This document shows positions 26,128 through 33,948 of a stretch of DNA of 60,768 nucleotides, one piece after another. A program made the translations under genes and the position numbers. Where the stretch lies: contig NZ_AAXW01000028.1 of the NCBI RefSeq assembly GCF_000169335.1, positions 1 to 60,768 of the forward strand. The letters run 5' to 3'. The notes under the pieces were generated by a model that worked only from the letters and a program-made list of their open reading frames with translations, was not told the origin of the DNA and searched no databases. The stretch's first letter is position 1; every line of letters begins with the position of its first letter. The stretch comes from Crocosphaera chwakensis CCY0110. Its GTDB lineage: Bacteria > Cyanobacteriota > Cyanobacteriia > Cyanobacteriales > Microcystaceae.

Positions 26128-26355
26128 ATGGTCAAAAAAGATAAACTAATTGAGCGTTTAAAAAATAGTCCCAATAATGTAACCTTTACAGATATTCGTA
26201 AATTATTAGAATTAGAAGGATTTATACTTGATAGAATTAGTGGTAGTCATCATATTTTTCAGAAAGCTGATACAATTTTTGTTATCCCAGTACATCGTAA
26301 TCGAGTAAAATCAGTGTATGTTAAAAGAGTTATCCAATTAATAGAAGGAGAATAA
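26128..26355 (+). CDS. hicA: HicA-type mRNA interferase toxin
   Basis: The 75-residue protein has the HicA double-stranded RNA-binding-like fold. The family pattern is seen as DIRKLLELEGFILDRISGSHHIF with the catalytic His in the GSHH motif (near residue 41), then VIPVHRNRVKSVYVKRVIQ. It would cut mRNA and stop growth unless bound by HicB. The length is normal. It is followed two bases later by hicB with a GGAG ribosome binding site inside the end of hicA, the standard coupled arrangement. The AT-rich upstream gap holds repeat hairpins and no clear promoter. Confidence 0.88.
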   Translation: MVKKDKLIERLKNSPNNVTFTDIRKLLELEGFILDRISGSHHIFQKADTIFVIPVHRNRVKSVYVKRVIQLIEGE

Positions 26356-26357
26356 AT

Positions 26358-26573
26358 ATGAATTATCCTATGGTTGTTTATCCCTGTGAAGAAGGAGGAT
26401 TTGTTGCTGAAATACCTGCTTTAAAAGGATGTTTAGCGCAAGGAGAAACCCTAGAAGATACCTTACAAGAATTAATGATTGTTCGAGAATTATGGTTAGA
26501 AACTGCTCAAAAATCGGGAAAAAAACTACCTGATCTTGAAGAGGCGATCGCTAAAGTTAAAACCCTAAGCTAA
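26358..26573 (+). CDS. hicB: HicB-type antitoxin (short form)
   Basis: At 71 residues this is a short HicB. The partial RNase H-like fold is visible as MVVYPCEEGGFVAEIPALKGC, followed by GETLEDTLQELMIVRELWLETA and a basic-acidic tail. It lacks the C-terminal DNA-binding domain that longer HicB proteins have, so operon autoregulation by this protein is doubtful. It begins two bases after the hicA stop. Its role is to bind and block HicA. Confidence 0.88.
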   Translation: MNYPMVVYPCEEGGFVAEIPALKGCLAQGETLEDTLQELMIVRELWLETAQKSGKKLPDLEEAIAKVKTLS

Positions 26574-26584
26574 TCGATTTTCTA

Positions 26585-26640
26585 GGGTGCATTACATTGG
26601 ATTAATGCACAAAATTATTGTTATTATCTTAACCTATTTT
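26585..26640. repeat. third copy of the TAATGCAC hairpin repeat
   Basis: GTGCATTA (26587-26594) and TAATGCAC (26603-26610) form a perfect hairpin, followed by the same ATTATTGTTATTATCTTAACCTATTTT tract as in the earlier copies. It falls between hicB and the next small gene. Confidence 0.6.
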
Positions 26641-26667
26641 GTGCTTATAATAGTAGAGGCAAAAGCG

Positions 26668-26979
26668 ATGAACAAGAATTCTGATAGTAGCAAAGATAAT
26701 AAAAATGATGAATTAAAAACCTTATTACAAGAATTAATGACCGCTATTGAAAGCGAAAACGAACTAGATAAAGATAAAAAAGCAGACGCAGCGAATAAAG
26801 TAAAAACTATTTCTAAAGCAAGTCAAAACCCAGAAGATGAAGGGTTACAAAAGAAAGCATCTCGCGCCATTAAACTATTAGAAACTCTTACCAAAGGTTT
26901 AGAACCTGCTACAAAATTAGCGACTGCTTGTAAGATAGTTTTACTGAAAATTATTAGTTTATTACCTTTTATTCCTTAG
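26668..26979 (+). CDS. small helical protein sharing a domain with the pentapeptide-repeat protein
   Basis: The ATG at 26668 has a GAGG ribosome binding site nine bases upstream and gives 103 residues; an upstream in-frame ATG would add a membrane-like leader from repeat sequence and is less likely. Residues about 15-100 align by eye with the C-terminal about 85 residues of the protein at 52848-54935: LQELMTAIESENEL against LKELQTAIETEEHL, ASQNPEDEGLQKKA against AANNPEDSNLKKLA, then similar hydrophobic ends. The shared unit is all-alpha and ends in a hydrophobic segment (LLKIISLLPFIP). I do not know a function. Such small cyanobacterial helical domains often occur as modules of larger conflict or signalling proteins, so this could be an interaction partner. 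It sits directly after hicAB. Confidence 0.65.
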   Translation: MNKNSDSSKDNKNDELKTLLQELMTAIESENELDKDKKADAANKVKTISKASQNPEDEGLQKKASRAIKLLETLTKGLEPATKLATACKIVLLKIISLLPFIP

Positions 26980-26996
26980 TAGTGGGTTGCAAACAA

Positions 26997-27707
26997 TTAC
27001 TCAACATGAATAATATCTTTTAAACCTAAGAAATTATAGCGATTAATTAACCAAATTAAAACAAAAGTGCTGATTAATAAAAAAATAATTATCTCTAATT
27101 TTTGATAAGAATTTAAAGTTAAACTTGATCCCATATAAGTTAATAAAAAGGTAGGGGGAATCATACCAGCTAAGGTACTACAAGAATAAATGGGTAAGGA
27201 AATTCCAGCTAAACCAGAAGCATAACTAATTAAATCAAAGGAAAATAAAGGAATTAAGCGTGTGATAAAAATCAAAAAACCTAGATAAACTTCACCTTTG
27301 TTTTTAGAAAAATAAAATACTTTTCCTGTTAACATTTTAAGAGCATTTCTTCCTAGGTTACGACCTAAAAAATAAGCTAATAATCCACCTAAAAATCCAC
27401 CAATAACACTATAGATAGTCGCTAAAATTGGACTCCAAACCATACCAGCAGCCATTACTAATGGTAAAGCTGGAATATGAGAAATGACCACAGAAATGAT
27501 TAAAATACTAATATAAATAAACGGAGCAATCCAACCCGTTTCTGCTAAAACTTTTTTTAATTCTTCTGAGTTAAATAGATCCCAGTCAAGATGATTATGT
27601 CCCCACCAAGTTAAAAAAATAGTAGCAATGAAAAATATTAATAATAATCTGTGTTTAGATTTACGGAAAAATGAAAACTTCTGAAACTTTTTTAACATTT
27701 TTCCCAA
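26997..27707 (-). CDS. TVP38/TMEM64 family membrane protein
   Basis: This 236-residue protein has about five to six membrane segments. The family signature is clear: GFLGGLLAYFLGRNLGRNA, then FLIFITRLIPLFSFDLISYASGLAGIS, with the Arg-Pro pair typical of the VTT/SNARE-associated domain. Related DedA/VTT proteins work in membrane homeostasis and lipid scrambling. The substrate here is unknown. The N-terminus is basic with one helix, a type II orientation. It converges on the preceding small gene with a 17-base gap and appears to be transcribed alone. A rather normal member in length and composition. Confidence 0.88.
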   Translation of the reverse strand: MGKMLKKFQKFSFFRKSKHRLLLIFFIATIFLTWWGHNHLDWDLFNSEELKKVLAETGWIAPFIYISILIISVVISHIPALPLVMAAGMVWSPILATIYSVIGGFLGGLLAYFLGRNLGRNALKMLTGKVFYFSKNKGEVYLGFLIFITRLIPLFSFDLISYASGLAGISLPIYSCSTLAGMIPPTFLLTYMGSSLTLNSYQKLEIIIFLLISTFVLIWLINRYNFLGLKDIIHVE

Positions 27708-27867
27708 CCCGATAGAAATACTTAGAAAAGTTCAAACAAAATATTTATATATATTCTCCCATAATTAACTTTATTAAAATAGTCGTAATTATACTTAATT
27801 TGATAAAAAAATAGGCAAACCATGACAAGTCTACCTATTAAATAGTATCTAAAATTGTCTTAAAGAA

Positions 27868-29682
27868 TTAAGCAGGATAAATCCTTAATCTGCGGTTAGG
27901 TTCCTCTCCAAAACTATCAGATTGTAGTCGATAATGTTCTACTAATTCGTGCTGCATTTTCCGAACTTTCGGCGATCGCGGTAATAATTCCACGGGTTGA
28001 CCTTTAGGCAGCACAATCTGTTCTACCGCCAGTCTTGCCTCTTCTAACGCCTCCAACTCATCATCATTACTGCCACGGGTAAACAGGCGTAAATCAGCAG
28101 TTTCAGGGGTTTTCGCCTCATCCATCCCTAACAATCGTTGCAAAGTTCGAGTAATTTGAGGAATGGTGTTAGATTTTATTCCATGAATAGGAACTTGACG
28201 CGCTTTTGCCACCTGACGTAACTTAGATTGATTTTTCAAATGCGATCGCAAGGCCACCACCACATCCGCACTATCTAAGTCTTTGGTCAAAACAATGGGC
28301 AAATTCAGCACCTCGATCACCTGTTCTAACTGCGATCGCCCAATACCATAGGGATAAATATAGACAGGAAAATCCTCCCCATTGGGACCGGGAACCCTTA
28401 CTTTATCGCCTTTAGGTTCGGGTTGAGACCAAGACGCATCTAAAAGACGGTCAAACTCTGATACAGAGCTTAACTTATTACCTTTTTTCGACCCAAAGGT
28501 CGCCACAGGAGTCATTTTGCCCGACGCACGCCATCCTTTGGGCTGTTGTATCATGTCTCCCATACCCCGTCCAAAACTAGCAGGGTTAGGGGTCAAATCA
28601 GGTTCTTCTTGGGTAATTTGAACGTTTCCATTCTCATCCACCGTTCTTACTTGGGGGTTAGGTTGCCCATTCCGTAGCAAAATGTCGATAGTATAAGCCA
28701 CATCGTCATGAACCACCCATTTTTGCCGTTCTAACATTTCGATGGCAATTTCAAACGTAGGGGGTGCTTTACGTTCTAAGACGGTTTTTTGTGACCCTCT
28801 TCGTCTGGCTTCATCATCCCCTAACGTAACTGCTTGAATGCCTCCCACTAAATCGGACAAGGTGGGATTTTTCATTAAATTTTCGATCTGATTACCGTGA
28901 GCGGTTCCTACTAACTGCACTCCTCGTTCAGCAATGGTACGAGCAGCTAAGGCTTCCAATTCCGTACCAATTTCATCGATAACAATGACTTCAGGCATAT
29001 GGTTTTCCACTGCCTCAATCATCACCTTATGCTGTAGTTCAGGGGCTGCTACCTGCATTCGTCTAGCGCGACCAATGGCCGGATGAGGAATATCTCCATC
29101 ACCGGCGATTTCGTTAGAAGTATCGATAATAACCACTCGTTTATCAAAGTCATCAGCTAAAACCCTGGCAATTTCCCGTAATGCAGTTGTTTTACCCACA
29201 CCAGGACGACCTAATAAGAGTAAAGATTGACCCGTTTCTACCAAGTCCCGAATCATAGAAATGGTGCCAAAAACAGCCCGTCCCACCCGACAGGTTAAAC
29301 CGATAATATCTCCCGTTCGATTCCGAATGGCACTGATACGGTGTAGGGTACGTTCGATTCCTGCTCGGTTATCACCGCTAAAAATTCCCACTCGCTGGAT
29401 ACTGTATTGTAGATCAGAAGCAGAAACAGGGGTGTCTCCTAGATAGATAGCTTCCCCAGGAAAACGAGCTTCTGGAAGTCGTCCTAAGTCCATGACCACT
29501 TCAACTAAGCGATCGCAGTTAGGATGGTCTTTGATTTGATTGCGAATGCTTGAGGGTAAAATATCGAGCAGTTTACTAAGGTCGTCGGTAATCTGCATCC
29601 GTTGGGATAACGCTTTTTTGGGTATAGATGGCACTGTTATGGATGATGTATTTAAAAAGTTATTTGTTTTGGGATTTAACAT
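27868..29682 (-). CDS. Ycf45-like R3H-domain ATPase
   Basis: This 604-residue protein is the cyanobacterial counterpart of plastid Ycf45. The N-terminal part resembles SpoIIIAA/secretion-type AAA ATPases: Walker A LLLGRPGVGKTTALREI near residue 150, Walker B-like EVIVIDEIGTELEALAA near 230, LVGTAHGNQIENLMKNP near 258. The middle is a linker and a small domain. The last about 60 residues (EEARLAVEQIVLPKGQPVEL through RLQSDSFGEEPNRRLRIYPA) form an R3H-type single-stranded nucleic-acid-binding module with the R-x3-H-like RKMQHELVEHYR. Its role is unknown but conserved in oxygenic phototrophs. It lies 72 bases downstream of ldpA on the same strand, so the two may be co-transcribed. Confidence 0.88.
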   Translation of the reverse strand: MLNPKTNNFLNTSSITVPSIPKKALSQRMQITDDLSKLLDILPSSIRNQIKDHPNCDRLVEVVMDLGRLPEARFPGEAIYLGDTPVSASDLQYSIQRVGIFSGDNRAGIERTLHRISAIRNRTGDIIGLTCRVGRAVFGTISMIRDLVETGQSLLLLGRPGVGKTTALREIARVLADDFDKRVVIIDTSNEIAGDGDIPHPAIGRARRMQVAAPELQHKVMIEAVENHMPEVIVIDEIGTELEALAARTIAERGVQLVGTAHGNQIENLMKNPTLSDLVGGIQAVTLGDDEARRRGSQKTVLERKAPPTFEIAIEMLERQKWVVHDDVAYTIDILLRNGQPNPQVRTVDENGNVQITQEEPDLTPNPASFGRGMGDMIQQPKGWRASGKMTPVATFGSKKGNKLSSVSEFDRLLDASWSQPEPKGDKVRVPGPNGEDFPVYIYPYGIGRSQLEQVIEVLNLPIVLTKDLDSADVVVALRSHLKNQSKLRQVAKARQVPIHGIKSNTIPQITRTLQRLLGMDEAKTPETADLRLFTRGSNDDELEALEEARLAVEQIVLPKGQPVELLPRSPKVRKMQHELVEHYRLQSDSFGEEPNRRLRIYPA

Positions 29683-29754
29683 AATTTAGCGAGCTTCGTC
29701 AAGATACTTAAGGTGAGTTTGGAGTTTATTTTCTCCTTGTCTTTCTTACTCTCC

Positions 29755-30831
29755 TTACTCAGTCACACTGCTTATTGTTAATCTCTCTCTTAGGGGTGAC
29801 ACCAAAGAATGAGCAGTTTCTAGTGCTTGCCAGAGTAATTCAGGAAAATCCGTCATATTAGTTGACATCGCTGGTGCTTCGATGGTTTCTAGAAAAGGGG
29901 AGATTAAAGTGCGAGCATAACTACCATAGGCAACTCCTGCTATGGTTTTTTTGTAAGATGATTGAGGTTGTAATAAACCCAATTGTTTTAATTTGGGGAC
30001 GGTATGATGATTCGTTCCCCCTGCTAGTTGCACCCATCCTGGTAAATCAGCGTTTAACACTTTTTCACCCAATCGAATGGCTGCATGGGTGGTTCCTTTA
30101 CCAATATCCCCACTCATGGGACGGCCATCGGTTTGCCAGATTAAGGGACAGGGTAAGGGGGAAATGATCTCGTAAAGGGTTTGTAAATAGTTAATTAACC
30201 CTTCTCCGTCAGGACAACTAATGGCCAGCAGTTTTAGGTGTTTTACGCCAGGAGATAATTGTTGCCATAGTCGTTTAAACTCCTTTTCTCGTCCTACTTG
30301 GGTATGAATTTCGACGGCATCGACACAATTATTTTTGATCAACGGTAGGATGGTTTGGGGGGTAATAATGTGCGATCGCGTTTCAATTAGGTTTAAGGGA
30401 CAAACGGGTAAACAACGACCACATCCGTAACATCGCTGTTCTATAATCCCTGAAGGAGCGATCGCTTGTGCTGGACATATAGACTCACAAGGACGCAAAC
30501 AATCAGTAGGACACAAGTTTCCGTTAAAATAGGCTTTACGGAAGTGAGGATCTTCCCCATCGTTCAAACTAACCATGAGCCAAGGTTTATTTACCCTCGG
30601 ATATCCTTTAGTTTGAGCAATTTCTGTCCATTTTATCCCTAAATTTACTCCTTCTATGGCTGCATTAATTACCGCAGGCTCTGCTGCAACATCGATACAA
30701 TTAGCACCGGCTAAAGTGTAAATTAGGGACAGACTACGAATGGCTGGCAAGTCTTGGAAACTTGCGCCACAAATGAGTTTGAACCATTGCCCTGTTTTTA
30801 AGGACTGTAAAGGAGATAAATTATCATTCAC
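29755..30831 (-). CDS. ldpA: LdpA, redox-sensing clock input protein
   Basis: This 358-residue protein matches LdpA (light-dependent period). It has two iron-sulfur motifs: CPTDCLRPCESICP near residues 107-120 and CYGCGRCLPVCP near 134-145. The N-terminal GQWFKLICGASFQDLPAIRS and the C-terminal TNHHTVPKLKQLGLL part are typical. In Synechococcus elongatus LdpA senses redox state and adjusts the circadian period through CikA and KaiA. The length and all eight cysteines are normal. It is cytoplasmic. It is the first gene of a likely two-gene unit with the R3H ATPase. Its presence strongly supports a cyanobacterial origin. Confidence 0.93.
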   Translation of the reverse strand: MNDNLSPLQSLKTGQWFKLICGASFQDLPAIRSLSLIYTLAGANCIDVAAEPAVINAAIEGVNLGIKWTEIAQTKGYPRVNKPWLMVSLNDGEDPHFRKAYFNGNLCPTDCLRPCESICPAQAIAPSGIIEQRCYGCGRCLPVCPLNLIETRSHIITPQTILPLIKNNCVDAVEIHTQVGREKEFKRLWQQLSPGVKHLKLLAISCPDGEGLINYLQTLYEIISPLPCPLIWQTDGRPMSGDIGKGTTHAAIRLGEKVLNADLPGWVQLAGGTNHHTVPKLKQLGLLQPQSSYKKTIAGVAYGSYARTLISPFLETIEAPAMSTNMTDFPELLWQALETAHSLVSPLRERLTISSVTE

Positions 30832-31022
30832 TTTTCTATGCTAATAGTTTTTAATCTGAATTGTCATGAGTTTTTAAGATTCGTGGTTTTTGAATTATAG
30901 TTGTAGTTTATTGTATCACAATTTATGACTCATGGGGGTTTTCTTTTTTGAGAATGGTCTGATGTCAATGTAAGTCACTAAAATACACTCTAGACTAATT
31001 GTCTTTAAAATCGAAAAAAATC

Positions 31023-31673
31023 ATGGGAATAGATTTAGAATTGAAACAAATTTCTTGGCCTTTGATGAAAAAGATCAAAGATATACCTCAAGCTATTGAA
31101 ATATACCTATATGCTGAGTTTTCAGAATCATCAGCAAAAAAACGACAGACACTAAATGATGATCAATTAAATAGTGACTATTTAACATATTTAGATGAAG
31201 ATGAAAGACAGGAAATTTGGAAATCAATTATTAGAGATTTGACAAATCACTTGGAAGAATACAAGAAAATCAAAAAAGACTTAAAAGAAATTATTACAGA
31301 AGGAAAAAAAACAAAAAAGCTAGAGATGGAGAGAATTTGGAAAGAGACTCATTTTATTTTAACTGGAGAAAAATTTTTCTCTAACAATCAAATAATAAAA
31401 TTTCCTGGTATTAATGCAATTTTAGGTGGAACAATAACAAAAGGTGAATCTACTTATGATTATGTTCGTTATTATAATCCTCAAGAAGTAAAGCAAATAA
31501 CAGAAGCATTATCAACAGTTTCTGACGAAAGAATAAAAGAAATTATCCAAGAATCAGGACTATTCCTAAAATCAGATATCATAACTTTCTTATTAAATCA
31601 ATATCACTTATTATCTGAATATTATCAAGATACAAGTCTTAAAGATAATGCTATGTTGGTATATCTCACATAA
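31023..31673 (+). CDS. DUF1877 family protein
   Basis: This protein of about 216 residues starts at MGIDLELKQIS (ATG at 31023), the usual start of DUF1877/YfbM-like proteins; an upstream TTG would add 8 implausible residues. Family features include the N-terminal strand, the Lys/Glu-rich central helix (residues about 75-105) and the WKETHFILTGE element (about 106-116). Later come LGGTITKGESTYDYVRYYNPQEV and the ALSTVSDERIKE segment. The function is unknown; members are often found near toxin or immunity genes. The gene is AT-rich and lacks a clear ribosome binding site. It converges on the sensor kinase gene 13 bases away. Confidence 0.8.
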   Translation: MGIDLELKQISWPLMKKIKDIPQAIEIYLYAEFSESSAKKRQTLNDDQLNSDYLTYLDEDERQEIWKSIIRDLTNHLEEYKKIKKDLKEIITEGKKTKKLEMERIWKETHFILTGEKFFSNNQIIKFPGINAILGGTITKGESTYDYVRYYNPQEVKQITEALSTVSDERIKEIIQESGLFLKSDIITFLLNQYHLLSEYYQDTSLKDNAMLVYLT

Positions 31674-31685
31674 AGGCAATTATTG

Positions 31686-33791
31686 TTAATTCAAAGATTT
31701 TTTCTTTATCTCTTGAACCAATATGTTGATAATATCATTAATATTAATCGGTTTAACAAGATGATGTATAAACCCAACTTTTAGACTCTTTTCAATATCG
31801 CTTTCAGACGCATTGGCTGAAAAAGCAATAGCTAAAAGCTTGTTTTTTAGCGTTGGAAATAAGCTTTGTATTTTGTGAAGAAGATCATGTCCACTCATAA
31901 GAGGCATATTAATATCACTAATTAAAATATTAGGTTGAAAGGACTCAACAATCTCTAGAGCTTCAAATCCAGACATAACGGCTTTGATATGAGCTTTTTG
32001 AGATTGAAAAACACATACTAATAGATTTAGTGAATCTGGTTCATCATCAACAATTAATACTTTGATCCCTTCTAAATTTGTTAAGGTTGAAATCTTTGGT
32101 TCTTCATCTGTGACAGTTTTTTTGTCTTCATAGAGAATGGGAAAAGCAACTGTAAAAGTTGCCCCTTGATTAATCCCCAGACTATCTGCCTTAATCTTGC
32201 CATCGTGCATTTCAACGAGATTACGAACAATGGTTAGTCCTAACCCTAGTCCGCCATAATCTCGGTTTTTAGAAGACTCACTTTGACTAAAGCGATCAAA
32301 GATATAAGGTAAAAATTCTGGTTCTATCCCTTTACCTTGATCTTTAATTTCAATCAAAGCCATACCATCAACAGCAGACAAAGAAACGGTGACTGTACTA
32401 TGACTAGGGGAAAACTTAATGGCGTTAGATAATAAGTTCCAAACAACTTGGTGTAGGCGTGTTATGTCACCGCTAATTGGATGTACATCGGTGTCTAACT
32501 TGGTTTCAATGGTAACAGATGATTTTTTAGCCATCAACTGAACTGTTTCAATGGCACTGAGAATAATTGTTTTGAGATCGAGTGAACATTTTTGTAAATG
32601 AAGTTTACCCTGTAAGATACGAGACACATCGAGTAAATCTTCAATTAAATGGCTTTGTAATTTAGCATTACGATCAATAATTTCTACTGCTTGTTTCGTT
32701 TGCTCAGGGGAAAGATTGCCCCGATTTAACAATTCGCACCAGCCGATAATAGGATTTAAAGGAGTACGTAATTCATGGGAAAGCATAGCTAAAAAGTCAT
32801 CTTTAGCACGATTGGCAATTTGTGCTTGATGGTATAACCAAGCATTATCAACTGCTTGTGCTGCACGTCTGCCAATTTCTTCAGCGATCGCCAAGTCTTC
32901 TGTTGTTAAACGACGATTTGAATAACCTGTTGTTACAAAAGTTATTACCCCTAAAGTATTTTGTCGAGCCACTAAAGGAACCGCCATCAGAGAGAGAGGA
33001 TAAGTTTTTTGTATCACTTTCTCGTGTTCTAAATTTTTAGTCGCCTTAGAAATCATCTCATCCGTAAATTCAGAAATTAACAGAGATTTCTGCTCGAACA
33101 ACACTTTAGCAGGAGGATCGTATAAATTATTTTCGGGGGGATATTTGAGAACTTCTTTAGCTAGTTCGGACTGATGGGGATCACTATAGGCAATTGAGAC
33201 ACGATTCACTTGATCGTCTTCTATTAAATCAATAAAGCACCAATCAGCAATGATGGGAACGGCTAAATGGGTGACACGATTGAGAGTGGTTTTATAATCG
33301 TCTAAAGATGATGATAATAAGATACTAATTTCTGATAAAAAGCGATATCTTTCACTACTTCGTTTTTGCTGTGCTAGTAATTGTTCTTTTTCCAGTTGTG
33401 CTTGCTTTTGTTCAGTGATATCAACGGTAATACCAATCATACGATTGGGTTGACCATTTACATGATCAATAATACGGCCTCGCCCTAAAACCCAATGAAG
33501 GCTACCATCAGGATGAATGACGCGATATTCAGCTTCATAATCTTCATTGAGTGCGATCGCTGTTTCGATGATGACTTGGACTCGATCTCGATCATCAGGA
33601 TGTATTGAGTCATTTAACCATTGGTCATAGGTAAATTCATCATCAGGAGTCCGACCAAAATCCGCTTTGCACTGAATTGATGTTATTAAATTTTTATTGG
33701 GTAACTCTAATTGCCAAGCACCAAATCGACCAGCACGAAGAGCTAACTGTAAATAATCTTCTTTAGAATCGGAGAGAGGCGTATTTGACAT
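31686..33791 (-). CDS. hybrid sensor histidine kinase (PAS-GAF-HisKA-HATPase-REC)
   Basis: This 701-residue soluble kinase has, in order: a PAS_3-type domain (residues about 18-130, with YRVIHPDGSLHWVLGRGR); a GAF domain (about 150-315); a HisKA domain with the phospho-His in LAMLSHELRTPLNPIIGW near 340; an HATPase domain with NLLSNAIKFS, DQGKGIEPEFLPYIFDRFSQ and GLGLGLTIV; and a REC domain (about 575-700) with LIVDDEPDSLNLL and phospho-acceptor Asp in ISDINMPLMSG. There is no membrane segment, so the signal is sensed in the cytoplasm. The GAF lacks an obvious bilin-binding Cys, so I do not call it a phytochrome. No partner response-regulator gene is adjacent. Confidence 0.92.
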   Translation of the reverse strand: MSNTPLSDSKEDYLQLALRAGRFGAWQLELPNKNLITSIQCKADFGRTPDDEFTYDQWLNDSIHPDDRDRVQVIIETAIALNEDYEAEYRVIHPDGSLHWVLGRGRIIDHVNGQPNRMIGITVDITEQKQAQLEKEQLLAQQKRSSERYRFLSEISILLSSSLDDYKTTLNRVTHLAVPIIADWCFIDLIEDDQVNRVSIAYSDPHQSELAKEVLKYPPENNLYDPPAKVLFEQKSLLISEFTDEMISKATKNLEHEKVIQKTYPLSLMAVPLVARQNTLGVITFVTTGYSNRRLTTEDLAIAEEIGRRAAQAVDNAWLYHQAQIANRAKDDFLAMLSHELRTPLNPIIGWCELLNRGNLSPEQTKQAVEIIDRNAKLQSHLIEDLLDVSRILQGKLHLQKCSLDLKTIILSAIETVQLMAKKSSVTIETKLDTDVHPISGDITRLHQVVWNLLSNAIKFSPSHSTVTVSLSAVDGMALIEIKDQGKGIEPEFLPYIFDRFSQSESSKNRDYGGLGLGLTIVRNLVEMHDGKIKADSLGINQGATFTVAFPILYEDKKTVTDEEPKISTLTNLEGIKVLIVDDEPDSLNLLVCVFQSQKAHIKAVMSGFEALEIVESFQPNILISDINMPLMSGHDLLHKIQSLFPTLKNKLLAIAFSANASESDIEKSLKVGFIHHLVKPININDIINILVQEIKKKSLN

Positions 33792-33886
33792 ACCATTACA
33801 CTACCTTTTCTCCAATAGGCAAATTTAAAGTAAAAACTAAGTTTTTACGAGTAATCATAATGGAGAATTTAAGTTAAAAGATCCAA

Positions 33887-33948
33887 CCAATAATTTAGTA
33901 TAAGGGAACAAAAAGATTAATTATCCTCTTGTTTCCTTATACTAATTA
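33887..33948. terminator. long hairpin between ctp and the kinase gene
   Basis: TTAGTATAAGGGAACAA (33895-33911) pairs with TTGTTTCCTTATACTAA (33929-33945) over 17 base pairs with one G-U pair and a 17-base loop. It lies directly after the ctp stop. The T-run is short in the minus direction, so it may be a terminator or a transcript-stabilising hairpin. Confidence 0.5.

Noticed and set aside
26587..26667. Upstream ATG giving a membrane-like leader to the small protein at 26668
   Set aside because: The leader is encoded by the dispersed hairpin repeat, which also occurs elsewhere without a gene, while the ATG at 26668 has a good GAGG site.
33061..33300. Phytochrome-type chromophore binding in the GAF domain of the kinase
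   Set aside because: No Cys-His pair for a bilin and no PHY domain were seen.
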